Origin: Sulfurimonas sp.
GTDB lineage: Bacteria; Campylobacterota; Campylobacteria; Campylobacterales; Sulfurimonadaceae
Assembly (NCBI RefSeq): GCF_023228785.1
Contig: NZ_JALOAN010000052.1
Coordinates: forward strand, 1 to 11,328
Direction of reading: 5' to 3'
DNA: 11,328 nt
Shown: in pieces, positions 1 to 6,738 of the stretch
How the letters are laid out: every line of letters starts with the position of its first letter
Position numbering within the stretch: position 1 is the stretch's first letter
Made by a program: the position numbers and the translations under genes
Notes under the pieces: generated by a model
Databases searched by the model: none
What the model saw: only the letters and a program-made list of their open reading frames with translations
What the model was told of the DNA's origin: nothing

Positions 1-163
1 CACCATTTTTTGATTATTTGCACCTCAGCTTTAAGCTCATGTACTTCAGTACACTTCGCTCAAAACTTCGGCACAACTAACTCAAAACAAATTATTTTGT
101 ACGCAAAACGAGCAAAAGCCCGTTTTACTACGTTAACACTAGGTTTTACTCAGCGTAAAGCTC
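1..163. other. Gene-less stretch upstream of tRNA-Glu
   Basis: I see no convincing gene here. An open frame runs through it on the + strand, but it lacks a ribosome binding site, its composition is unlike a protein of this genome, and it runs up to the tRNA promoter. The stretch holds short self-complementary pieces, for example GTACTTCAGTAC near 40-51, and the octamer GTTTTACT twice (122-129 and 143-150). It could be a spacer of a larger tRNA or rRNA cluster lying to the left; that is a guess. Confidence 0.4.
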
Positions 164-179
164 ATCGAACTAGTTCGAT
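164..179. repeat. Perfect 16-bp palindrome just upstream of the tRNA promoter
   Basis: ATCGAACT followed by AGTTCGAT is a perfect inverted repeat, followed by TTTTG. It abuts the -35 box of the tRNA-Glu promoter. It could be a weak terminator for a transcript entering from the left (6-bp stem with a CTAG loop) or a protein binding site. The sequence alone does not decide. Confidence 0.45.
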
Positions 180-180
180 T

Positions 181-208
181 TTGATAACAGCATACAAAAC
201 TTTATAAC
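181..208 (+). promoter_or_regulatory. Promoter of tRNA-Glu
   Basis: TTGATA (181-186) and TATAAC (203-208) are separated by 16 bases, a good sigma-70 promoter. The expected transcription start falls at about 215, immediately before the first tRNA base at 216. Confidence 0.6.
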
Positions 209-215
209 TAAAAGT

Positions 216-290
216 GGCCCCATCGTCTAGCGGTTAGGATCCATGGTTTTCATCCATGTTACAGGAGTTCAATTCTCCTTGGGGTCACCA
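216..290 (+). tRNA. tRNA-Glu (anticodon TTC)
   Basis: The sequence folds as a complete cloverleaf. The acceptor stem GGCCCCA pairs with TGGGGTC (one G-U pair), the anticodon stem CATGG/CCATG encloses the loop TTTTCAT with anticodon TTC, the T arm is AGGAG/CTCCT around TTCAATT, and the discriminator A is followed by an encoded CCA. The gene is the integration target of the adjoining element: its last 18 bases (273-290) are duplicated at 7411-7428. Integration has left this copy intact, as is usual for tRNA-targeting integrases. Confidence 0.96.
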
Positions 291-329
291 CTTTTTCTCC
301 AAACTCCCCTATTTTAAACACTTTTACAA
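273..329 (+). repeat. attL: left copy of the 57-base direct repeat
   Basis: The copy starts 18 bases before the tRNA end and continues past the CCA. It matches 7411-7467 exactly over the first 26 bases, differs at 299, matches again over 300-320, and then differs at 321 and 327. The perfectly conserved tRNA portion is the natural crossover core of a tRNA-specific integrase. Confidence 0.9.
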
Positions 330-354
330 ATTGATTATTTAGATATATCTATTT

Positions 355-374
355 GGTACACATTTTGGTCCACA
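355..374 (+). promoter_or_regulatory. Candidate arm-type integrase sites, left end
   Basis: GGTACACA (355-362) and GGTCCACA (367-374) are a direct repeat with 12-base periodicity, 26 bases inside the attL repeat. The same pair, with the same spacing and orientation, occurs inside the right end at 7333-7352. This fits accessory (arm) binding sites of the N-terminal domain of the integrase. The sites lie between the candidate integrase promoter and its ATG, so binding could also autoregulate the gene. Confidence 0.6.
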
Positions 375-388
375 AGCAGGACTCATTT

Positions 389-1981
389 ATGGCTACTTAT
401 CTACTTGAAAGAAACAAAAAACTCTATTATCGTAGACGAATTCCAACACAACTTACAAAATACTTCTCAAATATGTCAGAAATCAGATTACAAGTGTCGC
501 AAAAGTCCTATTTCCAAGCTACCATGTGCATAGATGTTTTAAATTCACTATTTGAGGAAATGACTACTATGATATATTTAAGTAGAGAAAATGAAAAAGA
601 TGCAATCATCATGGACTATATTAGTAAAATGAATGATTATAGTAATGGTGTTGAGCCAACGCCCATCATAACATATTCGATGAAACAGTTTTACGAAGAA
701 GAAAATACAAAACTAGATAATCAACTTCTAGACAAAGTAAAAGAGCTTAATTTAAAAGATAAAAAAGACCTCATAAAAAATCTTAACATTTTAGATAAAC
801 TAGCTCACATTATAGATGTTAAAAAGGACTTTACTAATCCCAAGACTACTACACACAACCCTGCTCTAGCAGAAAAGACAAATATTACTTTTAAAAATCT
901 TTATGATATGTTTTTAATAAATAAAAAAGAAGAGTACCCTGACCTAGCAAGAACCACTTGGCGAGACTATCAATCAGCATATAATGACTTCTTGTTTGTT
1001 GTAGCAAATGCAGAGAGCAGAGATATATCATCATTCACAAAAGATGACTTTAAAAGCTTTTCTGATGCTCTACACCATCACATACCAAAAAGCCGTACTA
1101 AAAAACAATATAAAGACTACACTTATGAAAATCTCAAAAAAATAGAACTAAAAGAAGATGAAAAACTAGCAACAGATACAAAGAAAAAGAAAATGTCACT
1201 AATTAGACAAATGTTTGACATCGCTGTTAATTCAGAAGATATTGCTATATCTGAAAACCTTGTAATCCCATATATAATAAAAGATAGACAAACTATAAAA
1301 GGTAAAACAGCAAGACAAAATAAACAAGAGGCTAGAAAAGCTTTATCAGAAGAAAATCTCTCTAAGTTATTTAGCTCAAAACTCTATACAGAGAAAAAAG
1401 ACTATACATTGAAGTTTCAACCAGAAAAATTTTGGATTCCACTACTGGCAACATACACAGGAATGAGACAAAACGAAATTTGTCAACTAAAAATCAGTGA
1501 TATAAAGCAAGAAAAAATCAGTACTGGCGAACTTGTTTACTGCTTTGAACTCAATGAAGATGAAGATAAACATCTTAAAAATGAAAATGCTTATCGTTGT
1601 GTTCCTCTTCATCCAAAACTCATAGAGCTTGGTTTTATAGATTATTATGATTCCGTTAAAAATAAACAACCTACACTCTGGAAGAACTTGCGACTACACC
1701 CTACTGAAGATAGATATAACACAGACTACAACAAGTCGTTTATGAAATATTTCAGAAAATATGTAACAAAAGACTCAACGCAAGTATTTCACTCATTAAG
1801 ACATAATGTAGCAAGTCAACTATTAAACAATGCAGTCATTCATAGACTTCCAAAAGCACTAATGAACCAAATTTTAGGACACGCACCTGACAAAGATGAG
1901 ACATCACAAACTTATTCTAATGGATATGGGATAGAACAGCTATATGAAGGAATAAAAACTCTTGAATATGTGGGATTGTAA
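389..1981 (+). CDS. Tyrosine site-specific integrase
   Basis: This integrase is predicted to catalyse insertion and excision of the element at tRNA-Glu. I place the start at the ATG at 389 (530 aa), which has an AGGA ribosome site 7 bases upstream. The in-frame TTG at 353 lies among the arm-type repeats and has no such site. The N terminus carries a YLxxRNKKLYYRRRIP segment typical of integrases with a DUF6538-like first domain. The catalytic set is complete: Arg360 in TGMRQNEI, a candidate Lys near 397, His468 and Arg471 in HSLRHN, His498 in ILGH, and the nucleophile Tyr509 in SQTYSNG. Its position beside attL and orientation away from the tRNA suit a tRNA-borne element. A weak promoter (TTTTAC 322-327, TATATC 344-349) may drive it. 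Transcription appears to end at the hairpin at 2021-2053. Confidence 0.93.
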   Translation: MATYLLERNKKLYYRRRIPTQLTKYFSNMSEIRLQVSQKSYFQATMCIDVLNSLFEEMTTMIYLSRENEKDAIIMDYISKMNDYSNGVEPTPIITYSMKQFYEEENTKLDNQLLDKVKELNLKDKKDLIKNLNILDKLAHIIDVKKDFTNPKTTTHNPALAEKTNITFKNLYDMFLINKKEEYPDLARTTWRDYQSAYNDFLFVVANAESRDISSFTKDDFKSFSDALHHHIPKSRTKKQYKDYTYENLKKIELKEDEKLATDTKKKKMSLIRQMFDIAVNSEDIAISENLVIPYIIKDRQTIKGKTARQNKQEARKALSEENLSKLFSSKLYTEKKDYTLKFQPEKFWIPLLATYTGMRQNEICQLKISDIKQEKISTGELVYCFELNEDEDKHLKNENAYRCVPLHPKLIELGFIDYYDSVKNKQPTLWKNLRLHPTEDRYNTDYNKSFMKYFRKYVTKDSTQVFHSLRHNVASQLLNNAVIHRLPKALMNQILGHAPDKDETSQTYSNGYGIEQLYEGIKTLEYVGL

Positions 1982-2020
1982 ATAATTTTTTGGAGTAATT
2001 TATTTTAATCAAGGGGAGTC

Positions 2021-2053
2021 TAATTCAATACACCTTATTAGTGCATTGAATTA
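2021..2053. terminator. Hairpin between convergent integrase and lipoprotein genes
   Basis: A 13-base arm (2021-2033) and its near-perfect complement (2041-2053) enclose a 7-base loop. The single non-pairing position is A-C on the + strand but G-U on the - strand. The hairpin lies in the 76 bases between two stop codons that face each other, so it probably works as a bidirectional terminator. The + side is followed by a T-rich stretch; the - side lacks a clean U tract. Confidence 0.65.
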
Positions 2054-2057
2054 TATT

Positions 2058-2699
2058 TTATTGTTTTAAATCTCTTAGATTTTTAATCCAATAGCCACCG
2101 CCGCCTAGTTTTGAAGACTCAACTATTTCTACATCTTTTTTATCATAAGTTTTGTAAAGATCTTCTTTTTTAAGGTAATCTAAAACAGCTTCTGCATCCC
2201 ATACTAAAACATTTACAGGCTTCTCTTTGTAAAATGCCGCTTCCATAAAACCAGCATGAACAATTCTAACTCCTGAAATATTACAATAGTAGGTATTTAA
2301 ACCAAATGCATCAAATGCTGAGGCAAACCCACCACCTGCACTAGCTCCACACTTCTCTACAAACTCTTCCATTGTGGTAATCGTGCTACCATCAAAGTTA
2401 GACATAGCCTTTGGAGCATTTACTGCAAAGTATTTTTCACCTCTCTCAAGTGCAATTTCTGCAACATTTTGAAAAGTAAAGTATGCTGATTCTTCTATGT
2501 CAGAAGCTCTTGAGAGGCTATTACTACTATCGTTTCTTGTAGCTACTAAAAAAATCTTCTCCTCTTTTATGTTTGCTTCTGGATGTCCATCTATCTTGCT
2601 TATCTCTGATGGTGTCCCTATTTGGTGTGAACTACAACCACTCATAAAAAAAACTACTGAGAGAGTAGCTAAAACTACTGTACTTATTTTTTTCTTCAT
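2058..2699 (-). CDS. Predicted lipoprotein, function unknown
   Basis: This is the last gene of a leftward three-gene envelope operon. The protein has 213 aa with a lipoprotein signal peptide: MKKK, a hydrophobic stretch, then the lipobox MSGC with the lipidated Cys22. The mature part has two further cysteines (117 and 139) flanking a Gly/Ala-rich segment, which could form a disulfide. The region YFTFQNVAEIALERGEKYFA recalls small lipoproteins in which a helix is followed by a G-x-x-x-F/Y-F step (CC0125/CC1285-like), but the likeness is faint and I assign no function. A ribosome site AAAGG lies upstream of the ATG, 15 bases after the stop of the TraT-like gene. Co-transcription with that gene suggests a joint role at the outer membrane. 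Confidence 0.8.
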   Translation of the reverse strand: MKKKISTVVLATLSVVFFMSGCSSHQIGTPSEISKIDGHPEANIKEEKIFLVATRNDSSNSLSRASDIEESAYFTFQNVAEIALERGEKYFAVNAPKAMSNFDGSTITTMEEFVEKCGASAGGGFASAFDAFGLNTYYCNISGVRIVHAGFMEAAFYKEKPVNVLVWDAEAVLDYLKKEDLYKTYDKKDVEIVESSKLGGGGYWIKNLRDLKQ

Positions 2700-2714
2700 T
2701 TCTTGCCTTTAAAA

Positions 2715-3314
2715 TTATAAAAATATGCCAGCTATTTGCTTTGATATTTTTTCTTCCAGTAAAGGTTGACCTTTTTCTGGTGTTAAGTGAACCCGCTTAG
2801 CCTCTGCGATAATCCTAGTTGCATAGTCTATGCTCTCATCGCCCTGCTCAGTTATCACAACATCTACTTGCATACGAACTTGACCATCAGCTACTGCATA
2901 GGCAAAAACTCCTCCAACTACAGCACCAACCAAAGCACCACCTACTCCATCTTTTGCTCCCTTTGCAGCTAACATAACTATACCTGTACTTGCACCTGTA
3001 ACAGCTGCTGCACGAGCCTCATTTTGTTGTCTGTTTGCATTCATATTTACTGTATTTACTCTTAGTATATATGTTGCATCTTCTGGGCTATTAATAAATT
3101 CATAGTTTTTTTCTATTAATTTATCTTTGACTAAAAAGCCTATATTGTCATCAACACTTGTTGTGTTAGTTTTTACCAAGTATATAGTTTTTTTAGGTTG
3201 TAAGTTTTTTAAAAAAACACTCTGAGTCATTTTACTATCCATCTGTAGTGAAAATGTTCCGCAACCAGTAAAACTTACAATTACAACTACAATAAAAAAC
3301 AATCTGTAAAACAT
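2715..3314 (-). CDS. TraT-like outer-membrane lipoprotein (surface exclusion / complement resistance family)
   Basis: The 199-aa protein has a short lipoprotein signal with lipobox FTGC (Cys18). The mature chain follows the order of TraT of F-like plasmids: a start near 'KMTQSVFL', an 'KKTIYLVKTNT' strand, 'SPEDATYILRVNTV', then a Gly/Ala-rich hydrophobic segment (about residues 105-145), 'DVVITEQ', 'YATRIIAEAKRVHL' and a C-terminal 'PLLEEKISKQIAGIFL'. TraT is about 240 aa, so this is a shorter member. TraT proteins sit in the outer membrane and hinder mating-pair formation; some protect against complement. The start codon directly follows the stop of the upstream gene (TAAATG), implying translational coupling. 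Assignment rests on remembered family pattern rather than on an alignment. No conjugation genes accompany it. Confidence 0.75.
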   Translation of the reverse strand: MFYRLFFIVVVIVSFTGCGTFSLQMDSKMTQSVFLKNLQPKKTIYLVKTNTTSVDDNIGFLVKDKLIEKNYEFINSPEDATYILRVNTVNMNANRQQNEARAAAVTGASTGIVMLAAKGAKDGVGGALVGAVVGGVFAYAVADGQVRMQVDVVITEQGDESIDYATRIIAEAKRVHLTPEKGQPLLEEKISKQIAGIFL

Positions 3315-3581
3315 TTATTTTTCTTTTGTCATTAACATACCAAAAGAACCACTTAATCCACCAATAACCTGAATTAACCTCCAGCCTTCTTTATTCATTT
3401 CTACTAGTGATTTTCCTTGACAGGCTCCACCACATAGATTAACTGCATCTCCAATGGATGCATATGAATATTTTTCTGTACAACTAGCTTTGGAAAAACA
3501 CACAGTTTGCTCAATTTTTTTTGCATAAGCTCCAGAAGAGAATAGTAAAAATAAAGCTAACATAAAAAATAATTTTCTCAC
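3315..3581 (-). CDS. Small secreted four-cysteine protein, function unknown
   Basis: First gene of the envelope operon, 88 aa. A hydrophobic signal peptide ends at AYA (residue 20), predicting a periplasmic or secreted mature protein of about 68 aa. The mature part has four cysteines (28, 34, 50, 54), the last two in a CGGAC pair, probably two disulfides. The tail 'EGWRLIQVIGG...GMLMTKE' resembles the 'GW-x-L-V' end of DUF4177-type small proteins, only as a loose pattern. The start is GTG with a GGGG tract 7 bases upstream; the next Met (residue 7) would cut the signal peptide short. The gene is coupled to the TraT-like gene with no spacing. I do not recognise a family with confidence. Confidence 0.75.
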   Translation of the reverse strand: MRKLFFMLALFLLFSSGAYAKKIEQTVCFSKASCTEKYSYASIGDAVNLCGGACQGKSLVEMNKEGWRLIQVIGGLSGSFGMLMTKEK

Positions 3582-3630
3582 ACAAAAACCCCATAAATTA
3601 AATTACTTAAATATTGTTAAATAAATAAGC

Positions 3631-3657
3631 ATATTAAAATTCTATCTAACACTATAT
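3631..3657 (-). promoter_or_regulatory. Candidate promoter/operator of the lipoprotein operon
   Basis: On the - strand a TAATAT box (3636-3631) would start transcription near 3624, about 43 bases before the GTG start. The motif ACACTATAT (3649-3657, + strand reading) lies over the expected -35 area. The same 9-mer occurs twice in the control region of the replication operon (on the other strand at 7011-7019 and 7108-7116), so it is a candidate operator. No good -35 is visible. Confidence 0.35.
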
Positions 3658-3663
3658 ATGTGG

Positions 3664-3692
3664 TTGCTTAAATTTTCTGATACTCATAAAAT
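3664..3692 (+). promoter_or_regulatory. Promoter of the XRE-type regulator
   Basis: TTGCTT (3664-3669) and TAAAAT (3687-3692) are spaced by 17 bases. Start of transcription would be near 3699, leaving a leader of about 20 bases that contains the AAGGTG ribosome site at 3705-3710. Confidence 0.5.
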
Positions 3693-3717
3693 TCTACACT
3701 GTATAAGGTGTTGAATA

Positions 3718-3966
3718 TTGAATAATGAATTAGATTTAAAATCTAAAATTTTTTTAGACTTAGTTTCTGCTAATGTTACAAAAGCAAGAATTGCTAATGG
3801 TTATAGTCAGTTAAAACTTGCTACTGAAATGGGTTATTCTAGTGCCTCATACTACGGAAGAATAGAGCTAAGAAAAAATAATGAGCATTTCAATTTAGTT
3901 CAGTTATATAAAATTTCACAAATACTTGAAATACCAATAGAAACATTTTTTAAACAGCAAGATTAA
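3718..3966 (+). CDS. XRE/Cro-CI-type helix-turn-helix regulator
   Basis: The protein of 82 aa is essentially one DNA-binding domain. It follows the XRE layout: 'ANVTKARIANGYSQLKLATEMGYSSASYYGRIE' (helices 1-3, with the turn and recognition helix around residues 26-45), then 'LVQLYKISQILEIPIETFF' (helices 4-5). It should bind a short operator as a dimer. The start is the TTG at 3718, which has an AAGGTG ribosome site 7 bases upstream; the nearby ATG is out of frame. The gene is divergent from the TraT-like operon, sharing a 136-base control region, and stands alone on the + strand. Repression of its own region and of the replication operon, as in phage or mobile-element control circuits, is my inference. 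There is no toxin gene beside it. Confidence 0.85.
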   Translation: MNNELDLKSKIFLDLVSANVTKARIANGYSQLKLATEMGYSSASYYGRIELRKNNEHFNLVQLYKISQILEIPIETFFKQQD

Positions 3967-4022
3967 CATCTATTGCTACCTATAACTTGGGATAGTATAT
4001 ATTAATTTTTTGTTCCCGCTAC

Positions 4023-4063
4023 ACTATCTCTTTTTATGTTTTTCAACATTAAAAAGAGATAGT
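4023..4063. terminator. Strong bidirectional terminator hairpin
   Basis: An 18-base arm (4023-4040) pairs with 4045-4063 around a TTTC loop, with one bulged base. The arms contain runs of T and A, so each strand's transcript has U-rich sequence in its distal arm. The hairpin lies between the stops of the XRE regulator and of the convergent Rep gene. Confidence 0.8.
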
Positions 4064-4067
4064 TCCT

Positions 4068-5429
4068 CTACTCTGTTAATACTTCATACTGTGCTTCCAA
4101 ATATATCTTAAATAACTTTTTTCTATAAAACACTTCTAAAACTTTTATCGTAAAAAACTCTTTCCAATAGTCAAAGTTGTATTCTCTTCCTGGAAGTAAA
4201 TACCCTTGAAAATTATTAAAATTAAAGCCAAGTAGGTTTTTTGGAAACTCGGTAAAATCCCATTTTGAAGCCTTCCAAATAAATTCATTAAAAGACTTAA
4301 ATTCGTATTTCGCTTTTACTTTTAAAACACCTGTTCTTTGCATTTTAGCAAGAGTATACAAACTATGTTTATCACTCTTACTAATGACTTTTTCCTTGAT
4401 TAACTTACTTTTAATAGCTCTAAATTTTGTTAAGGGGAACAACACTCCTCTTTTAAAACTAAAAGGGTTAATTCTTAGAAAACTAAATACCGCTCGTTGC
4501 AAACCAAACTTTGTTTCATCGTTAGAACGAGTTTTTAGTAAATATTTCATTATATAGCGACTAACTGAGCTTTTAGACTGCTCTTTTGTCTCTTTTTTTA
4601 AAGTCAATACTCTAATTATAAAACCTTTTCCAGCATTTTCATGGCCCTTATCGAAGAAATTTTCGTGTGAATAACTTAGTAATAGATATTCGTTTTTCGA
4701 TATTTTCTTATATTTTAATTCATTTGAAATTTTCCCCCACGACTTGCTATCTACTGTTAAGTGTGTTCTACCTAGTAAAGGAAAATCTAAAAGCTTTCTA
4801 CCTATTAAATTTATCATATCAAGTAAATTTTTTTCTTTGATATATAAAGCTTCGTGAAGATGTGCATTACCAATTTTAGTAAATTCTAACATTCTCATCC
4901 AAAAAAAATTATCCATCCTATATTTTGTTAATCTGTCAGAGTACAGTAACTTCATAAAATATCTAAGTGTAGATACTTGTTCATATATCATTTTTGAATG
5001 TTCCAAGAAACTCATTTTTGATTCTAACTTTTTTAGTTCCTCACTGGATAATGTTAATGTAAGCATATATGACTTTAAAGTAAACTCTTTATTATGAGCT
5101 TCTATTGAACTCATAATATTTTGAACTTCTGCTTTTAGTTCAATTTGCTTTGCATCGTGCAAAGTTTTTAGACTGCATATAAACTCTCCAGTCTCTCTTT
5201 TTCGTATATATGCTTTATTGATGAAGCTTTCGTTTTGTTCATCTGCATAATTTCTATAAATAATACAGTTTCTATGAAAATTAGATGTATTTATGTTTAT
5301 TGCTGTCAGATTGTCCGGGAAGTTTGTATAAGTATACAAGGAGAGAAAATCTTTTTTTTCTTGATTATATTTTTGATTGTCAATATACCCTGAAACAAAG
5401 TTGAGTCTTGTTTTTATTGTCTTGAACAT
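4068..5429 (-). CDS. HUH endonuclease, two-tyrosine rolling-circle replication initiator (gpA-like)
   Basis: The 453-aa protein shows the ordered motifs of a superfamily I Rep. Motif 1 is 'YMLTLTLSSEE' (about 121-131); motif 2, the metal-binding HUH, is 'GNAHLHEALYI' with His190 and His192; motif 3 is 'RYIMKYLLKT' with Tyr292, Lys295 and Tyr296. Two tyrosines four residues apart, with a lysine between, match phiX174 gpA and P2-type A proteins, which nick the double-strand origin, stay bound to the 5' end and pass the strand between the tyrosines. The following 'FSFLRINPFSFKRGVLFPLTKFRAIKSKL' resembles the segment after motif 3 in phage gpA-type proteins. It is the last gene of the leftward operon, with a 54-base gap and its own AGGAA ribosome site, both inside a perfect inverted repeat that also covers the start codon. 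Family assignment is by motif; no helicase domain is visible. Confidence 0.8.
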   Translation of the reverse strand: MFKTIKTRLNFVSGYIDNQKYNQEKKDFLSLYTYTNFPDNLTAININTSNFHRNCIIYRNYADEQNESFINKAYIRKRETGEFICSLKTLHDAKQIELKAEVQNIMSSIEAHNKEFTLKSYMLTLTLSSEELKKLESKMSFLEHSKMIYEQVSTLRYFMKLLYSDRLTKYRMDNFFWMRMLEFTKIGNAHLHEALYIKEKNLLDMINLIGRKLLDFPLLGRTHLTVDSKSWGKISNELKYKKISKNEYLLLSYSHENFFDKGHENAGKGFIIRVLTLKKETKEQSKSSVSRYIMKYLLKTRSNDETKFGLQRAVFSFLRINPFSFKRGVLFPLTKFRAIKSKLIKEKVISKSDKHSLYTLAKMQRTGVLKVKAKYEFKSFNEFIWKASKWDFTEFPKNLLGFNFNNFQGYLLPGREYNFDYWKEFFTIKVLEVFYRKKLFKIYLEAQYEVLTE

Positions 5430-5458
5430 AGTATTTCCTAAAAATTAGATACTATGTT
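5425..5458. repeat. Perfect inverted repeat enclosing the Rep ribosome site and start
   Basis: AACATAGTAT (5425-5434) and ATACTATGTT (5449-5458) are exact complements separated by 14 bases. In the rep mRNA the loop carries the AGGAA ribosome site and the distal arm contains the AUG. The repeat could therefore be a translational control hairpin, a Rep or repressor binding site, or part of the replication origin. Confidence 0.7.
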
Positions 5459-5483
5459 TTAAATGATGTTAAATTTTTATATT

Positions 5484-6350
5484 TTATTTAAAGGAAGTTC
5501 TGGAAAGATAATATTCTGTAATTTTAGAACGATGATGGTTTATCTCTTTTGAGACAATTAAAAGTGCTTCCTTGTAGTTTTTAGATTTCAATAGCTGCTC
5601 TATCCTATTTTTCACATATGTATATCTCATATCGTGACTCGTAATATTCATTGATTTTAAAGCATTCTGATAAGATTGATAATTTACTGTTTCACTGTTT
5701 TTAAGTATCTCTATAAGTTCATTAGCTAGAGGCTTTGGCTCATATTTATGATTACCTTTTCCAACTAACCCATGTATCATATTATCTTGCTTGATGTATA
5801 TTTGTGGATTTTGTAAAAGCTCTATAGCTTCTGACACTCTTATTCCTAAACTACTTTGTAATGTTGCTAGTGCTGCAAAAGATGGATGTATGTGATTAAG
5901 CTCTCTGATTACTTCTTGAATATTTTGGATATCTCTATTTTCTGTTTTTTGATTGTCTTCATTATTTTTTTTGATGAAATTCACATGTGTATCGAAAACT
6001 GACTTATCTATAATAATAGTAACTCCACTATTTTTTAAAGCATCAGTGAGAGCTGAAAAGCCTCTAGTGAAATTTATTGCAGATTTTTGACTCAATGTTG
6101 CAGTTTTATATTTTAAAAACTTACTTATTATCTTGTTGTTCATATAATTATTTAGCTTAGCTTCATTATGTTTTAGTGAAGTTACATACTCAGTAAAAGA
6201 TTTTAAGTAATAATCTCTTTTTAATGCAAGAGAATTAGAATGTGTAAGATGTAAGTCTTGCTTATTGTGTCTGCTTTGTCCTCTTGCTTCTATCCTGATT
6301 TTTGCATTTTTTATTTGTTTTTCGAATGTCAAGCCCTTCAAATTTGCCAT
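5484..6350 (-). CDS. Second tyrosine recombinase (integrase-domain protein)
   Basis: A compact recombinase (288 aa from the ATG at 6350; 291 aa if the GTG at 6359 is used). A helical N-terminal part (about 40-110) precedes a catalytic domain with all key residues. In the 291-aa numbering these are Arg174 in SLGIRVSEAIEL, a Lys at 201 or 205 in VGKGNHKY, His242 and Arg245 in SHDMRYTY, His275 in EINHH, and Tyr284 in ITEYYL, nine residues after His275 as in XerD. The pattern recalls small 'integrase domain-containing' recombinases of proteobacterial islands. I prefer the ATG at 6350 because a GGA ribosome site lies just before it. The start overlaps the upstream gene by 13 bases, implying coupling. 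Lying beside a rolling-circle initiator, it may resolve multimers or act at another site; that is inference. Confidence 0.82.
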   Translation of the reverse strand: MANLKGLTFEKQIKNAKIRIEARGQSRHNKQDLHLTHSNSLALKRDYYLKSFTEYVTSLKHNEAKLNNYMNNKIISKFLKYKTATLSQKSAINFTRGFSALTDALKNSGVTIIIDKSVFDTHVNFIKKNNEDNQKTENRDIQNIQEVIRELNHIHPSFAALATLQSSLGIRVSEAIELLQNPQIYIKQDNMIHGLVGKGNHKYEPKPLANELIEILKNSETVNYQSYQNALKSMNITSHDMRYTYVKNRIEQLLKSKNYKEALLIVSKEINHHRSKITEYYLSRTSFK

Positions 6351-6736
6351 AATTTCCACTCTTCATATTTAAGTATGTAAGTTCTTATAGTTTGCCTTGA
6401 AACCTTTATGTTATACAATCTTTTAAGCTCTAATGCTATCCATCCCCACCCCTGAGAAGTACCTATAGCTTTATTATACAAATCTATAATATCTACTCTA
6501 TATTTTCGAATTGCACTGTGTTTCATGTCAAAATCTGGGTACTCTAATCCAAGATTATTTTTTTGAGCTTTTTGTAGTTTGTCAGCGACAATACTTATGC
6601 ATCTTGCAACAGTGTACGTGTTTATGCTGTTTTCTTTTAAGTAAGATGTACACATGTAAAGTGTAGATTGAACATCTTTTTCTGAACAACTAAATATATT
6701 TGATAATCTGCGAACATCATTTCTTTTAAAAGACAT
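6338..6736 (-). CDS. Small helix-turn-helix-like protein of the replication operon
   Basis: The 132-aa protein is helical throughout. The C-terminal third, 'GWGWIALELKRLYNIKVSRQTIRTYI' (about residues 95-121), reads as a helix-turn-helix: a tryptophan-rich first helix, a short turn and a recognition-like helix 'SRQTIRTYI'. This is the kind of domain found in small mobile-element DNA-binding proteins and transposase N termini. A cofactor or excisionase-like role for the following recombinase is possible, since the two genes overlap, but I recognise no family. It starts 2 bases after the stop of the 71-aa gene, with AAAGGC as ribosome site. Confidence 0.72.
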   Translation of the reverse strand: MSFKRNDVRRLSNIFSCSEKDVQSTLYMCTSYLKENSINTYTVARCISIVADKLQKAQKNNLGLEYPDFDMKHSAIRKYRVDIIDLYNKAIGTSQGWGWIALELKRLYNIKVSRQTIRTYILKYEEWKLWQI

Positions 6737-6738
6737 AA

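Noticed and set aside
10..207. 65-codon open frame on the + strand before tRNA-Glu
   Set aside because: No ribosome site, serine/threonine-rich low-quality composition, overlap with a palindrome and with the tRNA promoter. Probably a chance frame in spacer DNA.
353..388. TTG at 353 as integrase start
   Set aside because: It would add 12 residues read through the arm-type repeats and lacks a ribosome site; the ATG at 389 has AGGA at good distance and starts at the family's usual N terminus.
3718..3966. Toxin-antitoxin pair including the XRE protein
   Set aside because: No small toxin gene lies next to it on either side; the neighbours are exported proteins and a terminator.
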